Assembly: GCA_024278975.1 (NCBI GenBank)
Contig: JAJRSD010000018.1
Span: 124,001 to 188,000, forward strand
DNA length: 64,000 bases
Reading direction: 5' to 3'
Origin: Bacteroidota bacterium
Lineage (GTDB): Bacteria > Bacteroidota > Bacteroidia > Bacteroidales > Prolixibacteraceae
Shown here: positions 33,447 to 41,525 of the stretch, piece by piece
How the letters are laid out: the number at the start of each line of letters is the position of its first letter
Numbering within the stretch: the stretch's first letter is position 1
The notes under the pieces: model-generated
Databases searched by the model: none
What the model saw: only the letters and a program-made list of their open reading frames with translations
Told to the model about the DNA's origin: nothing
Position numbers and translations under genes: made by a program

Positions 33447-35378
33447 ATGCATAATCAGGAATTTTTCTTTCAGGCATTAATATATTTGGTTGCGGCAGTT
33501 ATTTCGGTTCCAATTGCTAAAAAAATGGGACTGGGTTCGGTGCTTGGTTATCTGCTGGCAGGGGTTATTATTGGTCCGTTTGTATTAAAATTAGTTGGCA
33601 GCGAAGCCGGAGAAGTGATGCACTTTGCCGAGTTTGGCGTTGTGCTAATGCTTTTTGTGATTGGACTTGAATTGCAACCATCGTTACTTTGGAAAATGCG
33701 CCGGTCGATATTTGGATTGGGTGGATTACAGGTACTAATTACCTCAGTTGTAATTGCAGTGGTAGCATTGCTATTTAATTTCAAATTAAACAGAGCTATT
33801 GCAATCGGGTTAATTCTTGCACTTTCGTCAACAGCAATAGTTTTGCAAACACTTTCAGAAAAAGGGTTGATGAGAAACATTGCCGGGAAATCGGCATTCT
33901 CGGTTTTATTGTTTCAGGATATGGCGGTAATTCCTATTCTTGCAATTTTACCCATTTTGGCAACTATGGGAATTTCAAAAAGTATTGCCGACTCAGAAAT
34001 TAGTGATGTTACAGGCATTGCTTCATTGTCGGGCTGGCTACAACTGCTGATTATTTTGGTGGTGATTGCAGCAATAATTTTTATTGGGAGGTTTGTTGCA
34101 CGCCACATTTTTAGGTTTATTGCCGAAACCGGCATGCACGAAGTTTTTACAGCTCTTGCACTTTTAATGGTTATCGGAACTGCAATGGCTACCGATGCAG
34201 TCGGACTGTCGCCTGCACTCGGAACGTTTATAGCAGGTGTAGTTTTGGCCGACAATGAATACCGGCACGAACTTGAAAATACAATCAATCCGTTTAAAGG
34301 ATTACTGCTTGGTCTGTTTTTTATATCGGTTGGGGCAAGTATAAATTTTTTATTGTTGATTGAAAATCCATTTCAAATAATTGGTTTTGTATTCTTGCTT
34401 ATTTTTCTGAAATTTTCGGTATTAATTGTTTTAGGACGTATTTTTAAATTGAAAAAAGGGTACGAGTTTCTGTTTGCATTTTTACTGGCACAATCGAGCG
34501 AGTTTGCATTTGTGTTAATCTCTTTTTCAAAACAAAATCGGCTTTTCGATAATCATACTGCCGGGCTTTTACTGCTTGTTGTAACACTTTCGATGGTAAT
34601 TTCGCCACTGCTTTTAATTTTTAACGACAAGGCGATAAGTCCGATTCTGGCAAGATGGCAAAACAAATTGGAGTACGATGAAATTGACGACCAGGAGAAT
34701 CCGATTATTATTGCAGGATTTGGGCGTTTTGGATTAATAGTAGGTAGAATATTATTGGCAAATAACTTTAAAGTTACCATAATCGACAGTAACCCATCAA
34801 ATATCGAAGTTCTTAGAAAACACGGATTTAAGCTATATTTTGGCGATGTAACGCGCCCGCAGGTTCTCGAAAAAGCAGGAATAAAAAATGCCCGCATGTT
34901 AATACTAAGTTTACCTGAACATGATGAAGCTTTGAAAGTTGCAAAATATGTTCGTAAAAAATATCCTGAGATAGAGATACTTGCACGTGCAAGAGATATT
35001 TTTCATGTGTTTGAATATTTTAATTTGAATGTGAAAAATGTGCAAAGGGAAATGCTTAATTCCTCGATAGAGTTAGGTGCAAAAGCACTTACAAATTTAG
35101 GATTCACACGTTACGAAGCGTACCGTGCAGCAAGAACTTTTAAACACCACGAAGATGAAGTGATGCAAGAACTTTATAAACACTGGCAGGAAGATGAAGT
35201 TCATTATATTCAGGAAACCAGAAGATTTTCGGAGCAGTTATCAGAAACTTTACAAGCGGAAAAAAACTATTCCATTCATGATGGCGATGATTCATGGAGT
35301 GTAAATTTACTTCGGGATGAGATGATTTCTAAATCCAATCATGAAAAGACAAATCTAAAAAAAGCAAAAAGCAAATAA
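33447..35378 (+). CDS. CPA2 K+/H+ antiporter, KefB/KefC-like
   Basis: 643 aa from the ATG at 33447 (a TTG three codons upstream, overlapping the reductase, is less likely). About 12 TM segments up to residue 375 with FVIGLELQPSLLWKMRR and the INPFKGLLLGLFFISVGASI regulatory loop, then a TrkA_N/RCK domain with IIAGFGRFGLIVGRILLA (Rossmann) and a C-terminal helical tail. It should export K+ in exchange for protons under electrophile or pH stress. Glutathione gating as in E. coli cannot be assumed in Bacteroidota. Confidence 0.94.
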   Translation: MHNQEFFFQALIYLVAAVISVPIAKKMGLGSVLGYLLAGVIIGPFVLKLVGSEAGEVMHFAEFGVVLMLFVIGLELQPSLLWKMRRSIFGLGGLQVLITSVVIAVVALLFNFKLNRAIAIGLILALSSTAIVLQTLSEKGLMRNIAGKSAFSVLLFQDMAVIPILAILPILATMGISKSIADSEISDVTGIASLSGWLQLLIILVVIAAIIFIGRFVARHIFRFIAETGMHEVFTALALLMVIGTAMATDAVGLSPALGTFIAGVVLADNEYRHELENTINPFKGLLLGLFFISVGASINFLLLIENPFQIIGFVFLLIFLKFSVLIVLGRIFKLKKGYEFLFAFLLAQSSEFAFVLISFSKQNRLFDNHTAGLLLLVVTLSMVISPLLLIFNDKAISPILARWQNKLEYDEIDDQENPIIIAGFGRFGLIVGRILLANNFKVTIIDSNPSNIEVLRKHGFKLYFGDVTRPQVLEKAGIKNARMLILSLPEHDEALKVAKYVRKKYPEIEILARARDIFHVFEYFNLNVKNVQREMLNSSIELGAKALTNLGFTRYEAYRAARTFKHHEDEVMQELYKHWQEDEVHYIQETRRFSEQLSETLQAEKNYSIHDGDDSWSVNLLRDEMISKSNHEKTNLKKAKSK

Positions 35379-35444
35379 TACCCAATTTTTGAAAAATCAA
35401 ATTCCAAACTACCTTTACAATGTCAGGTAAAGGATGGTCAAATT

Positions 35445-35494
35445 AAGGATGGCATCCCTATTTACGTAGAATAAAGGGATGCCATCCTTTTTTT
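35445..35494 (+). terminator. Strong rho-independent terminator
   Basis: 15-bp perfect stem AAGGATGGCATCCCT (35445-35459) / AGGGATGCCATCCTT (35475-35489), 15-base loop, then a run of T. It ends the kefF-antiporter operon and separates it from rseC-rnf. Confidence 0.92.
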
Positions 35495-35645
35495 ACTAAT
35501 ATTTTTCTTGTTAAAACTTTGCGTCCCTGACTGCCGGCAAGTCTGCATCCTCGCGTGATAATTAATTCAGGCTAAATTAGACTATTTCTAAATTGAATAT
35601 TTTGAAAAAAAACTGAATATTGACATATCTAGATAAAAACAATTG
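35495..35645. other. Intergenic region before rseC-rnf
   Basis: With the terminator and promoter, this fills the roughly 300-base gap between the antiporter and rseC. It contains a small GC-richer patch near 35525-35560 including TGCCGGCA. I see no gene in it. Confidence 0.5.
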
Positions 35646-35647
35646 TA

Positions 35648-35655
35648 TAAATTTG
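35648..35655 (+). promoter_or_regulatory. Putative -7 promoter box for rseC-rnf
   Basis: TAAATTTG matches the Bacteroidota TAnnTTTG -7 consensus. A TTG at 35620-35622 lies upstream at a somewhat long spacing (25 bases). Transcription would begin near 35662, just ahead of the apparent rseC start region. Confidence 0.5.
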
Positions 35656-35684
35656 CCACCTTTAAATAGCAAAATAAAAACACT

Positions 35685-36101
35685 ACGGAAACGGATATCA
35701 GACATACTGGATTTGTAAAAAAAGTAACAGATAAATCGCTGATTGTAAGTATTATAAATCAGTCTGCCTGTTCTTCGTGTCATGCAAATGGTGCTTGTTC
35801 TGCTGCCGATATGTTAGAGAAAGAAGTTGAAGTTTTTAATTTTAGAAACCAGTACACTAAAGGTCAGGCAGTTACAATTCTTTTTAAAGAATCGAAGGGG
35901 TTTACTGCACTATTCTTTGGATATGTTTTACCTTTTATCTTAATTTTGTTAACCTTAATTATTTCGAATTCAATAACTAATAATGAGCTATTTTCAGGAC
36001 TATTATCCCTGTCAATTTTAGCACCTTATTATACAGTATTATATTTTTTTCGTCATCGTTTAAAAAAAGTTTTCAACTTCGAAGTTGAAGAAATCAATTA
36101 A
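35685..36101 (+). CDS. rseC: RseC/SoxR-reducing family protein, non-standard start
   Basis: The frame encodes IRHTGFVKKVTDKSLIVSI, then CSSCHANGAC (the RseC cysteine cluster), a beta domain and two TM helices (FFGYVLPFILILLTL and LLSLSILAPYYTVLYFF). The only ATG in frame (35811) lies after the cysteines and would remove the whole redox motif. Between the upstream stop (TAG 35667-35669) and the cysteines there is no ATG, GTG or TTG; an ACG at 35685 sits where family members have their Met. I place the start there tentatively. In E. coli RseC belongs to the Rsx/SoxR system, and here it precedes rnfB by 3 bases. Confidence 0.7.
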   Translation, partial: TETDIRHTGFVKKVTDKSLIVSIINQSACSSCHANGACSAADMLEKEVEVFNFRNQYTKGQAVTILFKESKGFTALFFGYVLPFILILLTLIISNSITNNELFSGLLSLSILAPYYTVLYFFRHRLKKVFNFEVEEIN

Positions 36102-36104
36102 TAT

Positions 36105-36968
36105 ATGAGTATTACAATTGTATATACCATTGCTACATTAAGTATTATAGGAACTGCGGCGGCTGTTATCCTCTATTTTGTAGCGCAGAAATTTAAAGTG
36201 TTTGAAGACCCGCGAATTGACCAGGTTGAAGAGGCACTTCCGAGTGCAAATTGCGGAGGATGTGGTTATGCAGGCTGTCGGGCATTTGCCGAAGCATGTG
36301 TAAAAGCAAGTGATTTGGGCAATTTGAACTGCCCTGTTGGCGGCAACGAAACAATGAATGACGTTGCATCGTTGCTCGGATTGGAAGCAGTAAAAAAAGA
36401 CCCGCGTGTTGCGTACATTCGTTGCAACGGAACATGCGACCACCGCCCAAAAACAAGTAATTTCGACGGAGCAACAACCTGTGCAATTTCGGCATCAGTT
36501 TACAGTGGCGAGTCGGATTGTGAATTTGGTTGTCTGGGACACGGCGACTGTGTTGATTCGTGCGAATTTGATGCAATTGATTTGCGTGCCGGAATGGGTG
36601 TTCCGCTAATTTTAGACGACAAATGTGTTGCCTGCGGTGCCTGTGTAGAAGCTTGCCCGAAAGACCTGATTGAACTGCGTAAGAAATTTCCTAAGAACCG
36701 TAAAATTGTAGTTGCTTGCCGGAACGAAGCAAAAGGTGGCGTTGCACGAAAAGCCTGTAAAGTTGCGTGTATTGGCTGTGGCAAATGCGAGAAAGAGTGT
36801 AAATTCGATGCAATTACCATTGTAAATAATCTTGCTTTTATCGACTCTGATAAATGTAAATTGTGCAGAAAATGCGTGGCGGTTTGTCCAACAAATGCGA
36901 TTATCGAATTAAATTTTCCACCTCGGAAGATTAAAGTAGTAGAAAAAAAAGAGAATAGTACAGCTTAA
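36105..36968 (+). CDS. rnfB: Rnf complex subunit B
   Basis: 287-aa iron-sulfur subunit that receives electrons from ferredoxin. N-terminal TM anchor (about 3-25), the Fe4S4 motif CGGCGYAGCRAFAEAC with a distal Cys in NCPVGG, then ferredoxin-type clusters CVACGACVEACP, CIGCGKCEKEC and CKLCRKCVAVCP. First core gene of rnfBCDGEA, in the usual order. Confidence 0.96.
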   Translation: MSITIVYTIATLSIIGTAAAVILYFVAQKFKVFEDPRIDQVEEALPSANCGGCGYAGCRAFAEACVKASDLGNLNCPVGGNETMNDVASLLGLEAVKKDPRVAYIRCNGTCDHRPKTSNFDGATTCAISASVYSGESDCEFGCLGHGDCVDSCEFDAIDLRAGMGVPLILDDKCVACGACVEACPKDLIELRKKFPKNRKIVVACRNEAKGGVARKACKVACIGCGKCEKECKFDAITIVNNLAFIDSDKCKLCRKCVAVCPTNAIIELNFPPRKIKVVEKKENSTA

Positions 36969-36977
36969 TTATATAGA

Positions 36978-38309
36978 ATGTTAAAAACGTTCAAACTTGG
37001 TGGAGTACATCCACCGGAAAACAAATTATCTGCGGATAAAAAGATTGAGATTTTACCGATTCCGAAAACGGTATTTATTCCGGTTGCCCAACATATTGGA
37101 GCACCGGCAACACCAACCGTTAAACGTGGCGACGAAGTAAAAGTGGGTCAGATAATTGCTAAAAGCAGCAGTTTTGTATCCACAAATATTCATTCGTCGG
37201 TTTCGGGGAAAGTAAAAAAAGTTGATTTATCGGGTGATAGTTCGGGATATTCGAAACAGGGTATTTTTATTGATGTTTCGGGCGACGAATGGATTGAAGA
37301 TATTGACCGCTCGGAAAATTTGGTAAAGGAGTTTGATTTAGACGGACGCAAAATTGTTCAGAAAATTCAGGATGCAGGAATTGTTGGTTTGGGAGGAGCA
37401 ACCTTTCCAACTCACGTAAAACTCGTTCCACCAAAAGGAATGAAAGCCGAAGTGCTTTTAATAAATGGTGTTGAGTGCGAACCATATCTAACTTCAGACC
37501 ACCGGTTGATGCTGGAAAAAGGAGATGAGATTTTGGTTGGCACGCAAATTCTGATGAAAGCTATGAATGTTGAAAAAGCTGTAATCGGGATTGAAAACAA
37601 TAAACCGGACGCAATAAAATTACTTTCAGAAAAAGTAAAAAATTATAAAGGATTAAGTGTTGTTGCACTTAAAGTTCAGTATCCGCAAGGAGGTGAAAAG
37701 CAACTAATAAATGCTGTTACCGGGAAAGAAGTTCCTTCGGGAGGTTTGCCAATCGCAGTTGGTGCGGTTGTTAGTAATGTGGGAACTGCGTTTGCAGTTT
37801 ACGAGGCTATTCAGAAAAATAAACCACTGTTCGAACGGGTTGTAACAATTACCGGAAAAGGTGTTGCAAATCCTTCGAACTTTAAAGTTCGAATCGGAAC
37901 TGCTACCACCGAGTTAATTGAAGCAGCCGGTGGATTACCCGAAAACACGGGGAAAGTAATTAGTGGTGGTCCGATGATGGGACGTGCAATTGCATCGCTC
38001 GATATTCCTGTTACAAAAGGAACTTCGGGGATCTTACTGATGCCGGAACAGGAATCGGTAAGAGGCGATTATATAAGTTGTATTCGCTGCTCGCGTTGTG
38101 TGTCGGTTTGTCCTATGGGACTGGAACCTTATCTTTTGATGACTCTTGGCGAAAAGCATGTTTTCGACCGTCTTGAAGATGAGAAAGTAATGGATTGTAT
38201 TGAATGTGGTTCGTGTAGTTATACATGTCCTTCAAACAGACCACTGTTGGATTACATTCGTTTTGGAAAAGCAAAAGTTGGACAAATTATGCGTTCACGA
38301 AAAAAATAA
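36978..38309 (+). CDS. rnfC: Rnf complex subunit C
   Basis: 443 aa. Peripheral subunit that binds FMN and NADH: an N-terminal RnfC domain with VGLGGATFPTHVKL, a Nqo1-like fold, a SLBB region, and two Fe4S4 motifs CIRCSRCVSVCP and CIECGSCSYTCP near the C-terminus. It is shorter than the E. coli RsxC because it lacks the long repetitive tail. Confidence 0.96.
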   Translation: MLKTFKLGGVHPPENKLSADKKIEILPIPKTVFIPVAQHIGAPATPTVKRGDEVKVGQIIAKSSSFVSTNIHSSVSGKVKKVDLSGDSSGYSKQGIFIDVSGDEWIEDIDRSENLVKEFDLDGRKIVQKIQDAGIVGLGGATFPTHVKLVPPKGMKAEVLLINGVECEPYLTSDHRLMLEKGDEILVGTQILMKAMNVEKAVIGIENNKPDAIKLLSEKVKNYKGLSVVALKVQYPQGGEKQLINAVTGKEVPSGGLPIAVGAVVSNVGTAFAVYEAIQKNKPLFERVVTITGKGVANPSNFKVRIGTATTELIEAAGGLPENTGKVISGGPMMGRAIASLDIPVTKGTSGILLMPEQESVRGDYISCIRCSRCVSVCPMGLEPYLLMTLGEKHVFDRLEDEKVMDCIECGSCSYTCPSNRPLLDYIRFGKAKVGQIMRSRKK

Positions 38310-38317
38310 CTTGAGTA

Positions 38318-39301
38318 ATGAATAAACTATTAACAGTTTCGCCATCGCCGCACGTTCACACGAACGATACAACCCAAAAAATAATGTATAGGGTTGTTTA
38401 TGCCATGCTTCCAGTACTGGTGTGGTCGGTATTTGTGTTTGGGCTCGATGCACTTCGGGTTACACTAATTGCCGTGGTTGCTACCCTGGCTTTTGAATAT
38501 CTCATTCAGAAATATCTCATAAAAATAAAACCAACAATTACCGATGGTTCAGCATTGATAACGGGTATTCTGCTCTCGTTTAATGTTCCGTCGAATTTAC
38601 CGTGGTGGATTATTGTAATTGGTGCTCTTGCTGCCGTTGGAATCGGGAAATTATCATTTGGAGGACTCGGAGCTAACATCTTTAATCCGGCTTTGGTTGG
38701 TAGGGTTTTTCTACTTATTTCATTCCCTGTTCAAATGACATCGTGGCCGGTAAATACCCAGAGTGGAGTTGACGCAGTTACAGCAGCAACACCCCTCGGA
38801 GTTATTAAAGAGAGTATTTTAAATGGTGTTCCAATTTCTGATATTATTGGGAAATTGCCATCGCCGGTTGATATGCTTATTGGAAATATTGGTGGTTCGC
38901 TCGGAGAGATATCGGCGATACTAATTATTATTGGCGGATTGTACATGCTCTGGAAAAAAGTAATTACCTGGCATATTCCGGTTGCTGTAATCGGTACTGT
39001 TGCCGTAATCGCTTCAATTTTCTGGTTAATTAATCCTGAAGTATATATCAATCCGGTTTATCATTTGTTAACAGGTGGCTTAATGCTGGGTGCTGTTTTT
39101 ATGGCAACCGACATGGTAACTTCGCCAATGACACCAAAAGGACAAATTATTTTTGGTGTTGGAATTGGCGTAATAACAATTAGCATTCGGCTGTTTGGCT
39201 CTTACCCTGAAGGAATTTCGTTTGCTATTCTTATTATGAACGCGTTTACACCGCTAATTAACAACTATGTAAAACCTAAACGATTTGGAGGGAAGCAATA
39301 A
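38318..39301 (+). CDS. rnfD: Rnf complex subunit D
   Basis: 327-aa integral membrane protein (about nine to ten TM helices) of the NqrB/RnfD family. It starts LLTVSPSPHVHTNDTTQKIM and includes ITDGSALITGILLSFNVP and the flavinylation-type motif TAATPLG, where FMN is attached to threonine. It is part of the ion-translocating core and overlaps rnfG by one base (TAATG). Confidence 0.96.
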   Translation: MNKLLTVSPSPHVHTNDTTQKIMYRVVYAMLPVLVWSVFVFGLDALRVTLIAVVATLAFEYLIQKYLIKIKPTITDGSALITGILLSFNVPSNLPWWIIVIGALAAVGIGKLSFGGLGANIFNPALVGRVFLLISFPVQMTSWPVNTQSGVDAVTAATPLGVIKESILNGVPISDIIGKLPSPVDMLIGNIGGSLGEISAILIIIGGLYMLWKKVITWHIPVAVIGTVAVIASIFWLINPEVYINPVYHLLTGGLMLGAVFMATDMVTSPMTPKGQIIFGVGIGVITISIRLFGSYPEGISFAILIMNAFTPLINNYVKPKRFGGKQ

Positions 39302-39882
39302 TGGCAAAACGTGAATCGACATTTATAAATATGGTGGTAACACTGTTACTGGTTACCGGAATTGCAGCAGCATCGCTGGGTTATGTTTACGAATTAACAA
39401 AAGGACCAATTGCCGAGGCAAAGTTAAAAGCTCAGCAAGAAGCAATTACAAAAGTACTCCCTGAATTCGACAAACTGGGAAATTCGTACAAAGATTTAAA
39501 AGAGAGTGGCGGCGATAGTCTTGAATTTTTTCCGGCATATAAGAATGGTGAACTGGTTGGTACAGCGATAAAAACTTACACAAAAAAAGGTTTTAGTGGT
39601 TTTATATCAATAATGGTTGGTATTGATATAAATGGAAACTTTTCGGGTTTCGAGGTTTTGGAACACGCCGAAACTCCCGGACTTGGTTCGAAAATGAATG
39701 CTTGGTTTAAAAATACAGAAAAGCCAAATCAGAATATAATTGGGAAGAATCCAAAATCAACAAAATTTAAAGTATCAAAAGATGGAGGAGATATCGATGC
39801 AATAACAGCATCAACAATTACATCGCGTGCTTTTTTAGACGCGCTTAACAGAGCTTACAACAGTTACAAGAAAGAAGAATAG
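39301..39882 (+). CDS. rnfG: Rnf complex subunit G
   Basis: 193 aa: an N-terminal TM helix (about 10-30) and an FMN-binding domain on the periplasmic side with GFEVLEHAETPGLGSKM and the covalent FMN site ITASTIT (Thr). Flavinylation needs ApbE, which is not in the window. A 94-base gap with a hairpin follows before rnfE. Confidence 0.95.
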   Translation: MAKRESTFINMVVTLLLVTGIAAASLGYVYELTKGPIAEAKLKAQQEAITKVLPEFDKLGNSYKDLKESGGDSLEFFPAYKNGELVGTAIKTYTKKGFSGFISIMVGIDINGNFSGFEVLEHAETPGLGSKMNAWFKNTEKPNQNIIGKNPKSTKFKVSKDGGDIDAITASTITSRAFLDALNRAYNSYKKEE

Positions 39883-39924
39883 TTGTGTATTTAAGGGAGA
39901 TAAATTTTAATATTAAGGAAATGG

Positions 39925-39960
39925 GTTTAATGTTTCAACTCCAAACTTTGAACATTAAAC
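39925..39960. repeat. Hairpin between rnfG and rnfE
   Basis: Perfect 10-bp inverted repeat GTTTAATGTT (39925-39934) / AACATTAAAC (39951-39960) around a 16-base loop. There is no T tract, so an intra-operon processing or stability element is more likely than a terminator. The nearby sequence resembles a degenerate AAACTTT heptamer array. Confidence 0.5.
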
Positions 39961-39976
39961 TCTAAACTAAACAGAT

Positions 39977-40561
39977 ATGAGTCAGTGGAAAAATTTTTCA
40001 AAAGGATTTATAAAGGAGAACCCAGTTTTTGTTTTGCTGCTGGGAATGTGCCCAACTTTGGGTGTTACTTCGTCGGCCATTAATGGGCTGGGAATGGGAT
40101 TGGCAACTGCGTTTGTTTTAGTAATGTCGAATATTGTGGTTTCGCTGGTAAAAAACATAATACCCGAAAAAGTACGTATTCCCAGTTTTATTGTAATTAT
40201 TGCGGCATTTGTTACGGTTGTGCAACTTGCCATGCAAGCGTACCTTCCATCGCTGTATAAAAGTCTGGGGCTGTTTATTCCATTAATAGTTGTAAACTGC
40301 ATTGTACTTGGAAGAGCAGAGGCTTTTGCATCGAAAAATAATCTCGTTTCGTCGGCAATCGACGGACTGGGGATTGGGCTCGGATTTAGTTTTGCACTGG
40401 TTTTACTCGGTGGAATTCGCGAAATTCTGGGTAGTGGCAAAATATTCGATATTACTATTTATCCTGAAAATTATGTAACACTGCTATTTGTACTTTCGCC
40501 CGGAGCATTTATTGTTTTAGGATATCTAATTGCATTAATTAACAGAATCAAGAAAAATTAG
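39977..40561 (+). CDS. rnfE: Rnf complex subunit E
   Basis: 194-aa NqrD/RnfE-type membrane subunit with about six TM helices. Recognisable motifs: [20 protein letters not shown] at the N-terminus, [17 protein letters not shown] in the centre, and [11 protein letters not shown]. It forms an antiparallel pair with RnfA that holds the membrane iron-sulfur centre and conducts electrons across the membrane. Confidence 0.96.
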   Translation: MSQWKNFSKGFIKENPVFVLLLGMCPTLGVTSSAINGLGMGLATAFVLVMSNIVVSLVKNIIPEKVRIPSFIVIIAAFVTVVQLAMQAYLPSLYKSLGLFIPLIVVNCIVLGRAEAFASKNNLVSSAIDGLGIGLGFSFALVLLGGIREILGSGKIFDITIYPENYVTLLFVLSPGAFIVLGYLIALINRIKKN

Positions 40562-40572
40562 GAGGAAAAATA

Positions 40573-41145
40573 ATGAGTTATCTAGTAATAGTAATAGGCG
40601 CCATTTTAGTAAACAATATTGTATTAATGCAATTTTTGGGAATCTGCCCTTTTCTGGGAGTTTCCAAACGAATATCAACTGCTATCGGAATGGCAGGTGC
40701 AGTTGCATTTGTTATGGTTTTGGCAACCATTGTTACATACCTCATCCAAAAATATGTACTCGATAATTTTGGACTTGCATTCTTACAAACCATCGCATTT
40801 ATTCTGGTAATTGCATCGCTGGTACAAATGGTCGAGATAATACTAAAAAAAGTGAGTCCGCCAATGTACCAGGCACTTGGTATTTTCCTGCCGTTAATTA
40901 CAACAAACTGCGCAATTCTGGGAGTTGCAATTCTTACCGTTCAAAAAGAGTTTACTTTGGTTGAAAGCGTTGTATTTTCAATTTCGCATGCTATTGGTTT
41001 TGGTTTGGCACTCGCCCTTTTTGCCGGTATCCGCGAACATCTCGATATGCAAGACGTACCGAAAGGTTTAAAAGGAACTCCAATTGCTTTAATTGCTGCC
41101 GGTATTCTGGCTATGGCATTTATGGGATTTTCGGGATTGGTATAA
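40573..41145 (+). CDS. rnfA: Rnf complex subunit A
   Basis: 190-aa NqrE/RnfA-type membrane subunit, six TM helices: NNIVLMQFLGICPFLGVS with the membrane cysteine, LPLITTNCAILGVAILT and LFAGIREHLDMQDVP. Last gene of the complete rnfBCDGEA operon. With RnfE it builds the pseudo-symmetric electron-transfer core. Confidence 0.96.
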   Translation: MSYLVIVIGAILVNNIVLMQFLGICPFLGVSKRISTAIGMAGAVAFVMVLATIVTYLIQKYVLDNFGLAFLQTIAFILVIASLVQMVEIILKKVSPPMYQALGIFLPLITTNCAILGVAILTVQKEFTLVESVVFSISHAIGFGLALALFAGIREHLDMQDVPKGLKGTPIALIAAGILAMAFMGFSGLV

Positions 41146-41173
41146 TAGTTTTCTCTATTCGAGAATTGTCCTG

Positions 41174-41228
41174 ATTCTTATATTTTGTTTACCCCTTTTA
41201 ATGATTTTGAAAGAGACAATATAAGAAT
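41174..41228. repeat. 11-bp inverted repeat after rnfA
   Basis: ATTCTTATATT (41174-41184) and AATATAAGAAT (41218-41228) with a 33-base spacer in the gap between rnfA and the antitoxin gene. The spacer is long for a terminator and there is no T tract; the role is unknown. Confidence 0.35.
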
Positions 41229-41256
41229 TTGGAATCTATAACAATAGTACGTATTC

Positions 41257-41276
41257 TTGTACGTTACTAAGTACAA
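41257..41276. promoter_or_regulatory. Putative antitoxin operator palindrome
   Basis: TTGTAC-N8-GTACAA, a perfect 6-bp dyad with an extra GTACGT copy just upstream (41248-41253), located 14 bases before the antitoxin ATG. YefM-type antitoxins repress their own promoters through TGTACA-like palindromes, which this resembles. Confidence 0.5.
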
Positions 41277-41289
41277 ATAAAATTAAGAT

Positions 41290-41517
41290 ATGTTGACAGC
41301 ATCAACTTCAAACTTTAGAAAAGATATCATGAGATATTTGGATAATGTTACCGAGAACTTTGAAACCTTGATTATTAATCGTGGCAAAGACTCGGGAGTC
41401 GTTATAATATCATTGGATGAATATAATTCATTAAATGCGACTCAACACGAGTTGTCCTCGAGGACAAATGAAACAAGACTCGACTCGGCAATTGAGAAAC
41501 TGAAGAACAAATATTAA
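41290..41517 (+). CDS. YefM/Phd-family antitoxin, orphan
   Basis: 75 aa: MLTASTSNFRKDIMRYLDNV and GKDSGVVIISLDEYNSLNAT are the N-terminal DNA-binding and dimerisation part of YefM/RelB-like antitoxins, followed by a short toxin-binding tail. No toxin gene follows: the next coding sequence on either strand is the 3' end of gldB, 8 bases away. It is therefore an orphan here, perhaps after toxin loss, or it acts in trans. Confidence 0.88.
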   Translation: MLTASTSNFRKDIMRYLDNVTENFETLIINRGKDSGVVIISLDEYNSLNATQHELSSRTNETRLDSAIEKLKNKY

Positions 41518-41525
41518 AGAGTTTT

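Noticed and set aside
36138-36576. Minus-strand ORFs across rnfB
   Set aside because: Cys/His-rich shadows created by the ferredoxin motifs of rnfB on the other strand.
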